Assembly: GCA_014607495.2 (NCBI GenBank)
Contig: CP053149.1
Span: 9,994,120-10,058,119 of the forward strand
Length of the DNA: 64,000 nucleotides
Source of the DNA: Carposina sasakii
Lineage: Eukaryota; Arthropoda; Insecta; Lepidoptera; Carposinidae
Direction of reading: 5' to 3'
Position numbers and translations under genes: made by a program
In this document: in pieces, positions 52,076 through 62,885 of the stretch
How the letters are laid out: every line of letters starts with the position of its first letter
How positions within the stretch are numbered: position 1 is the first letter of the stretch
The notes under the pieces: model-generated
Told to the model about the DNA's origin: nothing
The model's input: only the letters and a program-made list of their open reading frames with translations
Database searches by the model: none

Positions 52076-52384
52076 TATCCTACTAAAATGTTCAGTTTTG
52101 TGTTTGTCCCACACACCCTGTAGGTATAACGCTCATACGATGTTTTTAATGCAATAAAATGTAAGTTCATAATATAAATAAGATTTATTTTATTAATATC
52201 TTGTAATCTAAAATATAAATTTAAATATTTTATTTCGGATATTACCTAATCCAATCCATAGTGGTTAGTATGAGATGCCTTATATACCTATATTATGTTA
52301 GTAACAGTTATAAATAAAATTACAATGAAATACAAAATATCTAATTTAACATAAATTAAAAATTACATTAATTTAAATCAATTA

Positions 52385-55290
52385 AACAATAAATAATAAT
52401 AATAACAGAATTGGGTTCAATTTAAGGACCCAACTTGTGCACCTGTGCAACTGCATCCATCTCTCCATTGGAGGGAAGTCCCACCTTCTGGCTAACACGT
52501 TCAGTATGCTGTTTGAACTTTTCCGAACGCGGTATAGCAAGGACGCGCTACGCATTCTGATATGAGTGAAAACAATTTGTATGCGCCTCCGCGAACATGG
52601 TAGATGCGCTACAGTAGCGGGGCAGTCCAAACAACACCCTAAACGCATTATTATATTGGACACGAAGGGCCTCATATGCCCGCTGCGTGTAGCTAACCCA
52701 CAGACTGCACATGTAGAATGACTGGCAATAGGCTTTAAAAAGCGTCAGTTTTATGTCATTGCTACAGCGAGCGAATCGGCGAGCCAATATGTCACAGCGC
52801 ACACACAGAGCCCTTCGCTCCCTCTCGATGTCCAGGTCATCGTTTAGCTTACTGGTGACCCAATGCCCCAGATACTTAAATTTATCAACCATTTCTAAGG
52901 GTTTGCCACAAAGTGTCACCGGAGGAAGTACGAGTATCTCATAACACCTGCTTCCGGCTTTGATGAGTACCATTAGCTGACTTTTTTGGAAATTGTATCT
53001 GAGTCCGTGGGCCACCGCATAAGACTCAGATATGTAGCAGTTTTCTCAATGCTCCGACCGATGGACTCAGCAGCACCATATCATCAGCGTAGCTGATATT
53101 GTTCACACAAATACCTTTATATGGCAACCGATATTAGTGCTGCTGAGTTCACCGATCAGCTTATTCATGTACAGGTTAAAGAGTTTTGGCGAGGTCAACC
53201 CGCCCTGTCTCACTCCACACTCCAGCCTGTACACGTCCGAATTTGATTGTTGTACCAATATCGAAAGACTGATGTAATCTCAGGCGGTACTCGTAGCTTG
53301 GGATCTTGCCGCATTTTATGCTAGAGTGTATTTTTTTATTTTACAAGGGTATTTTTTTTTAAACATTTTACAAACAAAAAAAAAAAAAAAGTTCAGTGTC
53401 TCATAAACTTTATGCTAGTTTTTCCGTACACCGTATTATATGAGACCAGGTCAATTGCCTTCGACAAGTCCAAGAAGCAGGCAAATACCGGCGTTTTCCT
53501 GTCCGTGTAATACTGAACAGTCTGCTTGAGGCGCATGATCGCTCTTTCAGTAGATAAACCTGGCCTAAATCCAGATTGTGCATTATGCAAAACCAGGTGT
53601 TTACTTAACTGCCTATCAAGCAAACTGTCCAATACCTTTGCCATTATTGTGACCAGAGTAGGGCATGTAATATCGGAAGGTTTTGAATTCCGATACTAAA
53701 TTTCGATATTAGATCTCAATATCGGAATTGCAAATATTTGTTATTAGTTCCACATATTCGTTAAAGTAAAGTTAGTAAAAATACAATTTTTTTAAAAGAA
53801 ATAAAGAAATAATTAAATAAATTAACCGTAAAAAATGGTAAATAATTCTCGTTTGCTTCCTTGATGTCATCATTTACACGATGCTTTAGCGACCGTCACA
53901 AATTTTCGGCAGAGACTGCATTTCCAGAGGTAATTGTCAACTATGTGCCAAAAACCATAAAAATATCACGTTCGCTTCGCTCGCGCAAAACCTTCCCATA
54001 AAGTGCTTCAAGCAAAATATTACTTCTCATTAGCGTCTATATACATTTTAAGAAGTAATCTACGAGTAAGCTTACAGTAAAAAGTGGTCAAAGATTTCCA
54101 TACGCTTCGCCTGTATCACCATTTCCATAATGCATTACCGATCATCAGAAATTCTCCATAGTCTGCATTTCCAGAAGTAAATGGCAACTGTGTGCCAAAA
54201 AACCGTAAAAATTTCCCGGTCGCTTTGCTCGCGCTTCTATTTCTGTTAATACTTTAATAATGAATGTAGGTACTACCTATAGATGTAGTAAAAATTGGTG
54301 TGGTAAATAGATCCCCCGTGCTTTGTTCCTATGTTTTTATTTTATTGTTATACTTTTTGTCGAGGGAGTCCGGGAAAAAACCTTTATTTCGCCCAAATGT
54401 CCGGGGTTTTTGAAGTTTTTGTCTTGGATCCGTAATTTAACTGATGGCAGCTATACACACCAATAGAGCAAGCAAGACAGCAATATTATAAGGTATTCTA
54501 TCGCATGCATTGAGGGCAGAAGGGACTAGGGTGCTGCAGTTCAACAGGGAGCGCAAATATAGGTACTCGTATTGTTTACCCAATTTTACTGCACAATCGT
54601 ACATTTTAACAATTATAGAATAGTATACAGAAACACAGGTTTATTAATAGTTGTGGCGCGCTTTAATTTTTAATCTCAAACTCAAAATAAACATTTTGTA
54701 TGATTCCGATATTACGATATTGGACCACTCAGTATCGGAATTGTAATATCGGATCTCGCCGTCCGAGATTCCGATATTCATACCCTAGACCAGAGATATA
54801 GGCCTGTAATTAGACACCTCGGAGGCATCCGCAGTTTTACTTTTCAATATTGGTAAAACAACAGTATGCATCAGGTCCTTCGGAAAGTATGAGTGAGTCA
54901 CGCACAAATTATAAAACATGGCCAGCAGAACCCTTGAGATATGCACTCCGGCGTACCTCAGGTGCTCGATGCTCAGACCGTCATGCCCTTGATACTTTCC
55001 CTTGCCCATTTTCCTAATGACAGATGCAATGTCACTCGCTGTAAAACGTACAGTGATGTTTTCGTGACGTTCCTCAATATCGAACACCTGTTGTGGCGCC
55101 TGTGCTAGCGGTGCCGGTACTCTAAAGTGCCGTTGAAACGCAAACGCTATATCCTCCGGTCGCTGCATGCCAGCTACACTCACTGGCAGGCTCGGCTTAT
55201 TAGTGTTTTTCCAAAATTCACTGAAATTTTTATCATAATGATTTTTCACTATGTATAATATCCATTTTAATTTGTTTTTCATTTTCTTGA
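52385..55290 (-). pseudogene. LINE on minus, frameshifted and split by a hAT MITE
   Basis: Minus order: linker and RT fingers at 54785-55282 ([46 protein letters not shown]); then, after an inserted element, RT palm at 53393-53650 (VLDSLLDRQL, QSGFRPGLSTERAIM, ACFLDLSKAIDLV); then the C-terminal part at 52548-53015 (KFKYLGHWVTSKLNDD, CQSFYMCSLWVSY). The AADD-type catalytic box falls in the damaged stretch around 53050-53110. Clade not certain (Jockey/CR1-like group). Confidence 0.82.
53659..54787. mobile_element. hAT-type non-autonomous element with TTCCGATAT subterminal repeats
   Basis: Ends TAGGGCATG and CATACCCTA with adjacent ATATCGGAA words. Perfect TSD GACCAGAG at 53651-53658 and 54788-54795, interrupting the LINE RT between NYRPISLV and MAKVLDSL. 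1129 bp, no transposase. The interior holds two diverged copies of a block with CTGCATTTCCAGAGGTAATT and CGCTTCGCTCGCG (53905 and 54165), a block also met near 36990-37060. Confidence 0.9.
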
Positions 55291-56010
55291 CAGTACTTTA
55301 ACTTTGCCTTAAATATTCATTTTAGAATAGACAAAACCCGACTTAAATTTGCCATACAACACCCACTGTCGAAACCAAAACCTTGCCTCTCCGTGAGCGT
55401 AACTCACGAATTTATTCCAACCCGTTACATTATCAACTAAATCAAAAGTCTCATTCAATTAATAACACAATTAAAATTATTACTTATAACAATAAAAACA
55501 AAAGTTTACCATACTGATTATTACGTCCAGTGACCATAACCATGAGCGCTTAATATATTTTGCGCGATAGTCTGTTCTAAAAAGAATCGAAACGCTGTTT
55601 CATACCATGACCTCTGTGACCTCCCCCTCCCTGGTAACAGTAGTTCGGTGATTAGGTTCAACCGAAACTATTGCTACTCAAGAGTTGCTATAAAATCGAA
55701 TCACTTTGCAACTAATGATTTGCAGTTTTTTATTTCGCCGAAATAAAGGCGAACAGCAGCCAACTTCACTTGCCGGAACGATCAAAATGCCATCGCCACC
55801 TACCGGTAGGCTGATGACGTAACTTGCAAAGGTGAATTCAAGCGATAGCATGATGATGATGAAGCGAGTGCGATTCGTCCTTCCACGTTTGGCATACGCC
55901 CTGCGCACTCGTACCTACTTACAATTTTTTTGCTGTCGCATTGCAATCGCATTGCTTTTGCAACTCAGGTTCATCAGCGTACGGGTTGAACTATGCGGAT
56001 TTTTTATGTT
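55291..56010. other. Intergenic between LINE and the golgin gene
   Basis: No gene seen. TTTATT at 55729-55734 is a minus-strand AATAAA about 280 bp after the golgin stop, a candidate poly(A) signal. Confidence 0.4.
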
Positions 56011-56832
56011 TTATACATCGATTAATTTACCAGAGCAACAACTACATGGATAAAAATCTTTAAAATCAGTACATATTTTTTGTGGATCAACTAGAGAGTT
56101 ATCTCTTAAATTAGACAATAACGCAATTGCTTTTTGAAGGTCATTCCTCTTGGTTTCATCCTGAAAGTATGCTGTCAAATGTGTGTCTTCAGAGAATCTT
56201 TTTAGAATTCCTGACAATTCTTCTACCTGTCTCTTAAGTCTATCACATTCAGTTTGAAACATGTTAATTTGGGCAGACCTCTCCTCATCTCTTTTCTTTA
56301 ATAAGCTCCTCTGTTGTTGGTAAAGAGCAACATACTCACAAATAGTATCAGTTTCATTTTGTAGCTGAAGGATGATATGTTCTAATCTATGCTTTTCATC
56401 AGATAAATCTGCAACTTCTCCCATTATTTTTAAGAAACGGTCCTGTAATTTGACCATAGCATTGTCAATTGGAATATTAGTATTGTTTTGTACATGATTA
56501 CAAACAGACGTGTCATTTTCAATGTGAGCATCAATTAATGCATTTTCCTCACTGGTTTCATCATGGTGATGAACCCCATTATGTTCACATGTGAGTGGAG
56601 CCTCTGCATTATCATTGTTCATTACTGTGGCTTCTTCTGATAATAACTTCTCCATTTTAATCTCAATGTCTCGATTATTTGTCTGTAGCCTGATCATTTC
56701 CTCATCTTTGGCTTTTAACTTGATGAACAACTCTTTTGCCTTATCTTCACAGTCAGCTAGTTTTAATGTTAATTCTCTATTTAAATGCTTTTCGTTTGTT
56801 AACATTTCTGTTAAGTCCAACTTGTCCTTACT
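56011..56832 (-). CDS. GM130: Golgin (probable GM130) last exon
   Basis: The exon begins after acceptor TGTTTCAG at 56832 (minus) and runs 273 codons to TAA, phase 0. It is mostly coiled coil. Family-like phrases are KHRLEHIILQLQNETD, CEYVALYQQQRSLLKKRDEE and a compact C-terminus YPCSCCSGKLIDV. In GM130 (GOLGA2) the EYxxLYQxQR block precedes the C-terminal region, and the hydrophobic last residues bind a GRASP PDZ domain at the cis-Golgi. The Met codon at 56859 lies in the intron and is not a start. An alternative is another golgin-like coiled-coil protein. Confidence 0.72.
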   Translation of the reverse strand, partial: SKDKLDLTEMLTNEKHLNRELTLKLADCEDKAKELFIKLKAKDEEMIRLQTNNRDIEIKMEKLLSEEATVMNNDNAEAPLTCEHNGVHHHDETSEENALIDAHIENDTSVCNHVQNNTNIPIDNAMVKLQDRFLKIMGEVADLSDEKHRLEHIILQLQNETDTICEYVALYQQQRSLLKKRDEERSAQINMFQTECDRLKRQVEELSGILKRFSEDTHLTAYFQDETKRNDLQKAIALLSNLRDNSLVDPQKICTDFKDFYPCSCCSGKLIDV

Positions 56833-56956
56833 CTGAAACAGTTTAGTTAATTTTTTCATGGGAACTAATTTTTTGGTCTGTTATTTAAATATTCGAGAAG
56901 TTAAAACATAGTCACTAATAAAAACACAACTGGCCAGTTATTTCGTCTAACGATAT

Positions 56957-57097
56957 GGTCGATTCCGGCAGTCACACTTAAACCTAAACGTAAATTTAGT
57001 CCTACCTGTCCTTTTCTCTCAGCCATTTATGAACGGAGAGAGATAGACCTGACTAAGATTAGGTTTAGGTTTAAGTGTGACTGCCGGAATCGACCCT
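56957..57097. mobile_element. Short MITE with GGTCGATTCCGG termini, copy 2
   Basis: GGTCGATTCCGGCAGTCACA and TGTGACTGCCGGAATCGACC, folding throughout. Same family as 23643-23799. Confidence 0.85.
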
Positions 57098-57369
57098 AAT
57101 GTCAGTGCTAATAATAATTAACCAGACCAATAAATAAATGGGCAGTAAAAGTAGAGAAAAGAATGCGTGAAGTATCCTTTCTGTATCAAGGACAAATGTA
57201 CTTTACCACTAGTTAGTATTGCCTAACTGTCGATAGTTGACCTTGAAAATCATCGTTGCTGACTATTGCAGTAACAACCACAACAAGTATCGAACCAATA
57301 CTATTGAAGTCACTATCGATAGTACTTACCTATCGATTGTTTTTGCCTATAGGTTTTTTATACCTACAT

Positions 57370-57810
57370 ATTTTATACTAGTGGATGCCCGCGACTCCGT
57401 CCGCATGGACTACAGAAAAAACAAAATGTCGAAATTATCCAGGATAAAAAGTAGCCTATATGTTAAATGGGACCTGTCACAATATATCGGTTCAGCCGTT
57501 TCTGAGATTAGCGTGCACAAACGTACATACAAATCGACAGAGAAAAATTTCAAAAATCATTCTTTTGGGTACTATAATATTTTTTCTCATATATCTTCCA
57601 TGTACAGACAGCGATCCATTTCTGAAAACTGCATCGAAATCGGTTCAGCCGTTTCTGAGATTAGCGTGCACAAACGCACAGATAAAACGACAGACAAAAA
57701 TTTCAAAAATCATTCTTTTGGGTACTATTGCGTTGATAAAGGTCTCCTTTAATATTTCTTCTTGTATATCTTACATGTACAGACAGCTGTCCATTACATT
57801 TTTATTATAT
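57370..57810 (-). mobile_element. Non-autonomous Helitron with internal duplication
   Basis: Read on minus it ends CCGCGGAC-like block then CCACTAGT (plus: ACTAGTGGATGCCCGCGACT). A ~150-bp internal unit (GGTTCAGCCGTTTCTGAGAT ... TCATTCTTTTGGGTACTAT) occurs twice, at ~57480 and ~57640. The other end is near TTTTTATTATATG at 57797. Confidence 0.65.
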
Positions 57811-57866
57811 GTAGGTATAGAAGACGATAGACTTATCAATAGGGGCCTATCGATCGGCAACATTAG

Positions 57867-57900
57867 GGTCGATTCCGGTAGTCACACTTAAACCTAAAGC
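57867..57900 (+). repeat. Single terminus of the GGTCGATTCCGG MITE
   Basis: GGGTCGATTCCGGTAGTCAC followed by ACTTAAACCT; no matching opposite end. Confidence 0.6.
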
Positions 57901-58066
57901 TACTCTATATCAGGATCTACGAAAGATTCTCTAAGTATTAGGATACCTATTTTATGAAAATCTCAACAATCAATTGCTCGTTCATATTATTTGTTTCATA
58001 TTCGTATAGTTCTACGTAGATACATAATAATACTATGCTATTATATTCTTATTAAACCAGACAAAC

Positions 58067-58297
58067 CATTTTTATAAAATCAACTTCAAGATTTTGTAAA
58101 TCACTTTTAAGTTTCTTATTTTGTTCAGTTGCTTTTTGAGCAGCAATTTTATCACTAGCAATATCTGCACTAAGTTTAGATACACTCAAATTATACTCAG
58201 TATCCTTTGCCTCAGTCAACTCGCGAATCTTTGTCTCGCTTTCACTCAATTTCAACAAAAGATCTGCATATTCTTTAGTAAGTTTTTCTATTTTTTC
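58067..58297 (-). CDS. GM130: Golgin (probable GM130) penultimate exon
   Basis: Acceptor TTTTTCAG|GAA at 58297 and donor AAAATG|GTTTGT at 58066 on minus. 77 codons, phase 0 on both sides, and it joins in frame to 56832. The sequence is a heptad-rich coiled coil (EKIEKLTKEYADLLLKL, NKKLKSDLQNLEVDF). Upstream exons are not found in the remaining ~5.7 kb, which is transposon-filled, so the gene continues beyond the window. Confidence 0.72.
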
Positions 58298-58454
58298 CTG
58301 AAAAATCAAGCAACAGTTAGTAATGGCAAATTGGATTTATTTACCTAACGGTCGAATACTGAAACGTCCCTCAAATATCTAACGGCTGCTTAAATGTTTG
58401 AGTAGTTCTTAAATACAAAATTCTGATTTTAAACATCACACCAAGTTAAACTTC

Positions 58455-58640
58455 TTCTGTAATGAGGGATTTTCTGACAACTATTAAAAGTAAAAAAATA
58501 GTACAAATCAGCTGGATAGATGGCGTGAGCGCATCACCTACCCGAGGCCTACCCTGAGCCTACCCTAATCCCCCCCACCTCACGTCTCAACCAAAGACAT
58601 CAATATATCCTAAGCACTATAGATAGACGAAGCAGACTAT
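58455..58640 (-). repeat. Family D repeat
   Basis: GTAATGAGGGATTTTCTGAC ... GATAGATGGCGTGAGCGCAT ... CCCCCCACCTCAC. Inverted matches at 61320-61425 and 51520-51610. Confidence 0.55.
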
Positions 58641-58742
58641 AGTGTGCAGTACCTACACGTCCGACTAAAAATCGGTCCGCTAGGAAAGACAAAGATATAG
58701 CAGATACCTAAGCATTGCTTGCATCTCTGCTAAATTAAAGGT

Positions 58743-59002
58743 CATCATCATCATCATCAGCCTATTGCAGTTCACTGCTGGACGTAGGCCTCCTCCAAGG
58801 CACGCCACAAGACTGCCATGGGCGGTATTGCCCATAGTCACCACGCTGGGCAGGCGGGTTGGTGACCGCAGTTTGTATTTTGGACTATGTTGTCAACACG
58901 AGAGGCGCTGCTGCCCACCTCTCGGAAACCCTTAATCGCCTCGTACAATCCCACGGGCAGACATGGGGTGGTACGAATTCTACTCTGCCGGCACCACGCG
59001 GC
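58743..59002 (-). mobile_element. RTE LINE 3' fragment with 11-bp TSD
   Basis: (TCATCA)n then GCCTATTGCAGTTCACTGC and GGCACGCCACAAGACTGCC on plus, meaning the 3' end of an RTE on minus. TSD AAATTAAAGGT at 58732-58742 and 59003-59013. Confidence 0.88.
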
Positions 59003-59037
59003 AAATTAAAGGTATCTATACTCTATTACACGAGGGT

Positions 59038-59210
59038 TATTATATGTCTTCGAAAACACAGTAATGATATGAAGAAGCAGTCCCTATGATTCCATGAGAG
59101 TACAAGAATTTCCATTCGTATCGATTCTCGCTCATACTCACATCCCTATTTCTAACACCAGAGGGCGCATCACTATCTTACCGCCAATTTATCTGTCAAG
59201 TGTCATTGCA
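59038..59210 (+). repeat. DIRS left inverted terminal repeat
   Basis: TATATGTCTTCGAAAACACA ... CTGTCAAGTGTCATTGCA, near-identical inverse of 60500-60675. Confidence 0.88.
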
Positions 59211-59369
59211 TTCTTGTGATTCTTTGCATCGAGTTTGAATTTTTTACTTTCTATGAAAATTTAAATATAAAATATAAAAAGTTATTTTTTCTATCGAATA
59301 AGTGTAAATACAGTGCGTGAGTGCGTGTTTTGTGCTTTTTTTGTGAAAAACACAGCAGTGTTGGCTTAG

Positions 59370-60368
59370 ATGGAGCCGGTACAGGCAGGTAAGGAGGACG
59401 ATGGGCTAGTCGAAGTTGTTGCTTCGAATGGAGAACAATCTTCGAGCTCTAAGGAGACCTACGATAGTGGTAGCAGCTCCTCCTCAGATTCGGAATTTGA
59501 GGGGGGCACGGCATCTCCTTTGCCCAATAAACGTCCTCGTACTTCTACTCGTAATCGTAGACATAAGTCTAAACAAGTTCATACCGATCCGCGAGTTGAT
59601 TCTTTAATGTCGCATGTTTCATATTTAACAAATTATCTTATCTCTCAAAATACTAATACAGGTTTAGTTGAGATGAACAATAAGACACCATCTAGCCAGT
59701 TTCTTACTTTACCTGCTCAGCCCGAGTCTCTTTCACTGAAATGGGGATCATTGAATACATATATTGACACTAATAAGATTATTCCTTCAAGCAATAATGA
59801 TAGACTTTTTGAATTAAATAGTTTGAAACAATTTGACTCTCAGGCGTGGAAAGGCATTAGATACAAACGGGTTCTGCAGGAGTGTTTATCTACTCCGGGT
59901 TTTACAGGGCTTCATATTAATGATGAGGTTTGTCACTTCAATAAGACTAAAGATTATCTTGCATCTACTGAATTGTTGTTAGCAGGCCTATCTAATAAAG
60001 TTCTAGAACAAAGGCAACTATTAAAGTTAGGATTACAATCTATAGTTGACTGGGCCAGTACTACTCAGGAAGGTTTTGAAGAAGTTTTGAACCCTAAAAC
60101 ATTATTTGATAAGATTAGTTCTATCTTTGGTCCTGGGTCTTCTTGTCATAAAAATCCAGAAACTACCATGCAAATTATTTGTGGTAAACGTTCTGAGTGC
60201 ATAGAGGTTAGGAGGGAGCGTATTTTAAAAGAGATTACCAATGAAATTTTTCAGAAAAATTTTCAGTATAAAAACTTGATAAATATTAGAATCAAGTTTT
60301 GTTTCACATTGCATTCTTGTGTATGTGTCTATCTATATACTTGGCTATTTCTAATCACCAGCAGATAA
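59370..60368 (+). pseudogene. DIRS-like Gag ORF, C-terminus replaced after deletion
   Basis: 332 codons from ATG at 59370. Acidic/serine-rich start, basic patch (KRPRTSTRNRRHKSKQ, a likely nuclear signal), then a helical region: WKGIRYKRVLQECLSTPGF, HINDEVCHFNKTKDYLAS, LLLAGLSNKVLEQRQLLKLG. It resembles first-ORF proteins of insect DIRS-like elements as I remember them. The last ~50 residues, from about 60265, look like translation of non-coding sequence downstream of the deletion. Gag would form the particle; no polymerase follows. Confidence 0.7.
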
Positions 60369-60377
60369 CAAACAAAT

Positions 60378-60474
60378 CTTCATATCATTGCTGTGTTTTC
60401 GAAGACATATAATATGACTGTTTTGCATTACAACAAAACAGGTATTATATGTTGGAGAAAACACAGCAATGAAG
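60378..60474. repeat. DIRS internal complementary region
   Basis: 97 bp from CTTCATATCATTGCTGTG to ACACAGCAATGAAG. The two halves are complementary to the outer ends of the two ITRs, as expected for the circular-junction template of DIRS replication. Confidence 0.85.
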
Positions 60475-60499
60475 CCAGGTGCTTGCTCATGATGAAGAT

Positions 60500-60712
60500 T
60501 GCAATGACACTTGACAGATAAATTGGCGGTAAGATAGTGATGCGCTCTCTGGTGTTAGAAATAGGGATGTAAGTATGAGCGAGAATCGATACGAATGGAA
60601 ATTCTTGTACTCTCATGGAATCATAGGGACTGCTTCTTCATATCATTGCTGTGTTTTCTCGAACATATAATACCTATTTTGTTGTAATGCAAAACAGTCA
60701 TAATAGTTATAA
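60500..60712 (-). repeat. DIRS right inverted terminal repeat plus extension
   Basis: Inverse of the left ITR to ~60675, then ~35 bp (TACCTATTTTGTTGTAATGC, AAAACAGTCATAATAG) found only on this side and in the internal complementary region. Confidence 0.85.
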
Positions 60713-61320
60713 GTATCAGTAGCATTTAATAAGTAATATGGGATGGGATGAAAGGCATATACAGGAGTGCGGAGGACATAGACTACATTCTGTAGTTCAC
60801 GCATACGAAGTCACGGGCAACAGTAGTCATTCATAAAATTAAATTTGTTAAAAAAAATTAAGTAGGTATCATCTCGTATTAAGATTATAATCTGATACTA
60901 TTAACCCCATGTAGCAAAATCCAATTTGTTACTTGCTATGTCTTTAACCTACTCAGGACGTGGTCGTCCTTGACGCAAATATACGCTTCGGTTTGCGGGC
61001 CTTGGGGCAACCCCCGTGTGCCCGGGCAAAATTCTCGGCGCGCGACAACGCGCCGGTAACTTAAGTGGCCCTTAAAGGGGGCCACATAGGTCAGAAAGTC
61101 GGACCCATTTGGGAAGAGAAGCCGCCGGCCAGTTCGCGAAAGAGGAAGGAGAAGAAAAGGAAGGAAAATCTACAAGATCATTTAACCTACTCGTATGCTA
61201 CACCGTCTTTAAAAAACCGACCGGATGATTTATTGTCGGCTGTACACAGTCTGGGTGTGTAGCCAGCTTTAGTCGTCAATGCAGTCTATTCACGGAACTC
61301 AATATCCTTCAAGTTGGGAA
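60713..61320. other. Intergenic; GC-rich segment at 60960-61160
   Basis: 60955-61090 is GC-rich (GTGTGCCCGGGCAAAATTCT, CGCGCGACAACGCGCCGG), followed by a purine-rich AAGGAGAAGAAAAGGAAGG stretch. This could be a LINE 5' region; no protein domain is recognised. CGCATACGAAGTCACGGGC near 60802 is Helitron-like. Confidence 0.4.
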
Positions 61321-61425
61321 AGGTGAGGTGGGGGGGATTAGGGTAGGTGATGCGCTCACGCCATCTATTTTTGACTGTTATTTTAACTTGTCAGAAAATC
61401 CCTCATTACCTACGCTCATTACTTT
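61320..61425 (+). repeat. Family D repeat interrupted by an LTR
   Basis: AGGTGATGCGCTCACGCCAT and TGTCAGAAAATCCCTCATTAC; inverted match at 58455-58640. The LTR begins at its right end. Confidence 0.55.
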
Positions 61426-61891
61426 TGTTACGTACTGGGTATGGGTGAATCGGAGCTGCCGATTAAAAGGTAGGCGTAGGTTTAAGAACACTTTATTAGG
61501 TGGAGCAGGTTACAGAATTCCAGCACTAATCATTATAACACACTCTAAATACAGCACTAAACTATCACTTCCTTCACTATCGCTGGTATCGTCTTCCTTA
61601 TCGCTTGTTTAGCTTTCCTAGTCTTGTCCCAAGACTAACTGAGACTAACTACGTCGGCCGAGATCCGCCGTATTTATACGGCTCGACGTTCGGTCCCGAA
61701 CATTCGGAATATACCCGAGCGATCCATCCACAAAAATCCCGTAGGTGTTATCCGGGCAAGCCTGGAACGTTCTCGGGCGTTCATTCAACAACACATACAC
61801 CAAACACGCCGAGACTACGATAAAAATTGCTAGTAAACGATATCGCGTTCATTTCTGGACAAACCAATGGATAAACTACCCGGTCGTAACA
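61426..61891 (-). repeat. 3' LTR of an LTR retrotransposon
   Basis: 466 bp with inverted ends TGTTACG...CGTAACA. On minus it has a TATA-like CCGTATAAATACGGC near the middle and AATAAAG near the end. A polypurine tract GGAAGGGGGCAG precedes it directly (61892-61905), which marks it as the 3' LTR on minus. Confidence 0.82.
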
Positions 61892-62200
61892 CTGCCCCCT
61901 TCCTAGAGATGTTCGTCCCGAACATCATCGTTGCCGCCACAAAGAACATCCGGTCATCACATCTTTTTCTTACTGCATCCTGCGACCGCCGTCGGGCAAC
62001 TACTCTGCTCGGCACAAACCATCTCTTCCATAAATCAGGTGCCTTCTCTTTACGTCGCACTGGATGATGCAGCCACACAAACGAATCCGCTGCTCTTCTT
62101 CTGCGTCTAACTTTCCAGTTGACAATAAACTCCATAAATGCACTTGACGTTGAGCCAACACTGTCACTTGTTGAGCAAACGCCATCCAAGCGCATTCCAA
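61892..62200 (-). pseudogene. 3' end of LTR-retrotransposon pol, truncated
   Basis: Minus-strand frame upstream of the polypurine tract encodes a basic tail (KVRRRRRAADSF) and ends MFGTNISRKGAV, a C-terminus common for gypsy-type elements whose pol runs up to the polypurine tract. It extends only to ~62200, so the 5' part is lost. Confidence 0.6.
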
Positions 62201-62885
62201 CTTCTGACCGCTGTTAGTGTAAATGTTGAGATAACTTTACGATCTTCGCGGTCGCTTGTAAAATTATTGCATTGCCTAAGCTGGTCTAAGCCTCAGAGTG
62301 GGGCCATGAACCCCATGAACCCATGGAACCACGCTTGGTGAAAATCCTAACAAAAGCCGGACAGGCCGGACAAGGTTAATTTTGCAACGCCTGGCAACCC
62401 TATCTACAGGGTACTTCCCGTGAACTCAGTATCTTGAAATTTGGCACGAAGCAAGTTCATACATGTATAGCACAAATTAAGGAAAAATTGCGAAAACCGT
62501 AATTTTTTTATTACGTTATATAATAAAACAGGTTTGTACGGAATCCTCAGTGCGTAAGTCCGACTCGCACTTGGCCGGATTTTTTAGTCTTAGTTCCATC
62601 CATGTATGGGATGCCCCCCTTAACAAACATTTTAAAATTTTAAAGTGGTTCCCAGGATACGTCTTGAGATATAACGGCGGTATCCGGCCTTGTTTTCACA
62701 ATCTTGGATAGTTATCAGTACAGTCAAATTCTCATAATTTTACAGAATAAAAAATAATGCAAATCATACCACATAATAGTTTTTTTGATGATGACATTTT
62801 TTGTTAATCAAACAAACAAAAAACCACAACGACAAGTGAAAAAAAAAATGGAATAAACTAGCGAACTCATTATTAGATCATATAA
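62201..62885. other. Intergenic with a 3'-end-like repeat at 62395-62600
   Basis: GTACGGAATCCTCAGTGCG, AGTCCGACTCGCACTTGGCC and GGATTTTTT form a repeat end I have seen in many moth sequences, but cannot classify. No gene seen. Confidence 0.4.

Larger units (their letters stand above)
56833..58066 (-). other. Golgin intron with MITE and Helitron insertions
   Basis: Contains the palindromic MITE at 56957-57097, an inverted Helitron at 57370-57810 and a half-copy of the MITE terminus at 57867-57900. Confidence 0.75.
59036..60712 (+). mobile_element. DIRS-type retroelement, internally deleted
   Basis: Inverted terminal repeats of ~173 bp (59038-59210 and 60500-60675), one Gag-like ORF, and an internal complementary region at 60378-60474. 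The first part of that region is the complement of the left outer end; the second part is the complement of the right outer end with its ~35-bp extension. This layout is specific to DIRS-like elements, which use a tyrosine recombinase and leave no TSD. RT, RNase H, methylase and recombinase genes are all missing, so this copy is non-autonomous. Confidence 0.88.

Noticed and set aside
56957..57097. Telomere-like TTAGGTTTAGG words
   Set aside because: They are part of the palindromic MITE interior and do not form a TTAGG array.
61830..62341. Several 60-120-codon ORFs on both strands
   Set aside because: Only the minus frame ending at the polypurine tract makes sense as pol 3' end; the others are shadows over LTR and pol.
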